NCBI RefSeq assembly: GCF_014218295.1
Contig: NZ_AP023287.1
Location: 3,844,001-3,908,000, forward strand
From: Mycolicibacterium litorale
Lineage (GTDB): Bacteria > Actinomycetota > Actinomycetes > Mycobacteriales > Mycobacteriaceae
Direction: 5' to 3'
Length of the DNA: 64,000 nt
A program made the translations under genes and the position numbers. Below the pieces are notes generated by a model. That model saw nothing but the letters and a program-made list of their open reading frames with translations, was not told the origin of the DNA and ran no database searches. Positions 63,168-64,000 of the stretch are shown piece after piece (the first letter of the stretch is position 1; each line of letters starts with the position of its first letter).

Positions 63168-63650
63168 TCAGACCAGCAGGTCGTCGATCTGGTTGATCGC
63201 CGACGATGCGCCTTCGACCACACCCATGTCCAGCACCTGCTGCAACGCTTCGGCGGAGGCGTAGGTGCTCACGTAGGTCGCGCGGGTGCCGCCGTCGTGT
63301 TCGGTGAACGTGAAGACGTTCTTGGAGACCGGCAGGTCCGGATTCGGGGTGAAGTCCTCGTCGGCGAAGCCGTCGTCGAACGAGAAGCTCCTGGGCTCGT
63401 CGACGGCCGTGATGTGCCAGTATCCGGCGTGCTTGTCGCCCTGCGGGCCGGTCATGAAGTACGTGACGCGCCCGCCGGGGGTGAGGTCGTGATCGACCAC
63501 GGTCGCGGGATAGGTGGGCGGCCCCCAGATCTTCTCCAGCTGACGGGGGTCGGCGTAGATCTCCCAGATCCGCTCCACCGGTGCGGCGAAGTCCGCCGTG
63601 ATGGTCAGCGTGAGGTTGTCGATGTCGTGCTGGACGTCGGTCACGGGCAT
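63168..63650 (-). CDS. SRPBCC (AHSA1-like) domain protein
   Basis: A 160-residue START/Bet v 1-type protein. It has LTLTITADFAAPVERIWEIYADPRQLEKIWGPPTYPATVVDHDL at its N-terminus, GRVTYFMTGPQGDKHAGYWHI, and the C-terminal helix VLDMGVVEGASSAINQIDDLL, typical of activator-of-Hsp90-like proteins. In bacteria these small cavity-containing proteins often pair with an ArsR regulator. Here the ATG lies 10 nt inside the ArsR gene, so the two form an operon. The ligand is unknown. Confidence 0.88.
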   Translation of the reverse strand: MPVTDVQHDIDNLTLTITADFAAPVERIWEIYADPRQLEKIWGPPTYPATVVDHDLTPGGRVTYFMTGPQGDKHAGYWHITAVDEPRSFSFDDGFADEDFTPNPDLPVSKNVFTFTEHDGGTRATYVSTYASAEALQQVLDMGVVEGASSAINQIDDLLV

Positions 63651-63994
63651 GGTCGGTCCTCCTTGGGCGAATCGGTTGCGATGAGGTCGTCGATACGGGC
63701 GACACGCCCGCGCCAGATCCGTTCGAGGTCCGACAGCATCGCCGCCACCGAGCGCACCGCCGCCACGTCGCCGCTGGCCAACTGCTCACGGCCGTGGCGC
63801 CGCTTTGTCACCAGGCCGGCCCTCTCCAGCACGGCGACGTGCTTCTGGACGGCGGCGAAACTCACGTCGTACTTCAGCGCGAGCGCGGTGACCGAGTGCT
63901 CCCCGGCCAGGACGCGGCGCAGGATGTCACGCCGGGTGCGGTCGGCGAGCGCATGGAACAGGGCGTCGGCCCGCTCCTCGTCGAGCACGGTCAC
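63641..63994 (-). CDS. ArsR-family transcriptional regulator
   Basis: A 117-residue winged-helix regulator: LFHALADRTRRDILRRVLAGEHSVTALALKYDVSFAAVQKHVAVLERAGLV is the DNA-binding core, followed by a basic wing (KRRHGREQL). There are no paired cysteines for metal sensing, as in the ArsR proteins that partner SRPBCC proteins. It starts with GTG at 63994, 6 nt from the right edge, so its promoter is outside the window. It likely represses its own operon. Confidence 0.9.
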   Translation of the reverse strand: MTVLDEERADALFHALADRTRRDILRRVLAGEHSVTALALKYDVSFAAVQKHVAVLERAGLVTKRRHGREQLASGDVAAVRSVAAMLSDLERIWRGRVARIDDLIATDSPKEDRPCP

Positions 63995-64000
63995 ACCGAC

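Overview
The window is high-GC DNA from a fast-growing mycobacterium (Mycolicibacterium-like). Evidence: about 68% G+C by eye, many GTG/TTG starts, ATGA/GTGA gene overlaps, leaderless promoters (TANNNT 6-8 nt before the start codon), and, from about 32.4 to 61.3 kb, the gene order I recall as the Mycobacterium tuberculosis Rv1343c-Rv1318c block (lprD, DUF3817, rdgB, rph, cAMP phosphodiesterase, murI, rhomboid, cysM-cysO-mec, P1 peptidase, DUF2017, clpS, pncB, dinG, glgP, glgE, glgB, thioredoxin-fold protein, fadA4, methylmalonyl-CoA epimerase, nucS, adenylate cyclase). Family assignments come from reading motifs; no database search was run.

Bases 1-6.9 kb: a meta-cleavage operon mhpC-mhpA-mhpB followed by a partial 3-ketosteroid-dehydrogenase-like flavoprotein (minus strand). 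It is divergent from an IclR regulator that is followed by a second flavoprotein of the same family. A membrane sugar-phosphate transferase follows (7.0-8.5 kb).

Bases 8.5-23.8 kb: a catabolic island for an unknown carboxylic acid. It has two acyl-CoA ligases, a family III CoA-transferase, a two-subunit acyl-CoA dehydrogenase, an enoyl-CoA hydratase, three SDR dehydrogenases, a thiolase, a [2Fe-2S] ferredoxin, an F420-type LLM oxidoreductase, a split B12-dependent acyl-CoA mutase, and a MeaB-type G-protein chaperone transcribed with the thiolase. The mutase keeps the methylmalonyl-CoA carboxylate-binding residues but has Ala where the model enzyme has Tyr243, so it may act on a bulkier malonyl/succinyl-type thioester. 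Two divergent promoters carry a perfect GAGAAT-N3-ATTCTC palindrome. The mutase/SDR intergenic region carries two 28-bp direct repeats containing the same half-site. I read these as one regulon whose regulator is not in the window.

Bases 23.9-31.2 kb: transport and a LacI-controlled module. Two MHS-type transporters are followed by two operons, P450-phosphotransferase and transporter-LacI, that share near-identical GCTTA-containing operators.

Bases 31.2-64 kb: the conserved block. Its insertions and oddities are a DHA2 efflux pump fused to a MarR-like DNA-binding domain, a lipoprotein metalloprotease, a virginiamycin-B-lyase-like propeller coupled to glgP, and, after the cyclase, a fatty-acyl-AMP-ligase-like protein and an ArsR-SRPBCC pair. 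One tRNA-Leu(UAG) lies at 32.2 kb. No gene-free stretch exceeds 300 bases, and I saw no insertion sequence, phage gene or CRISPR array.
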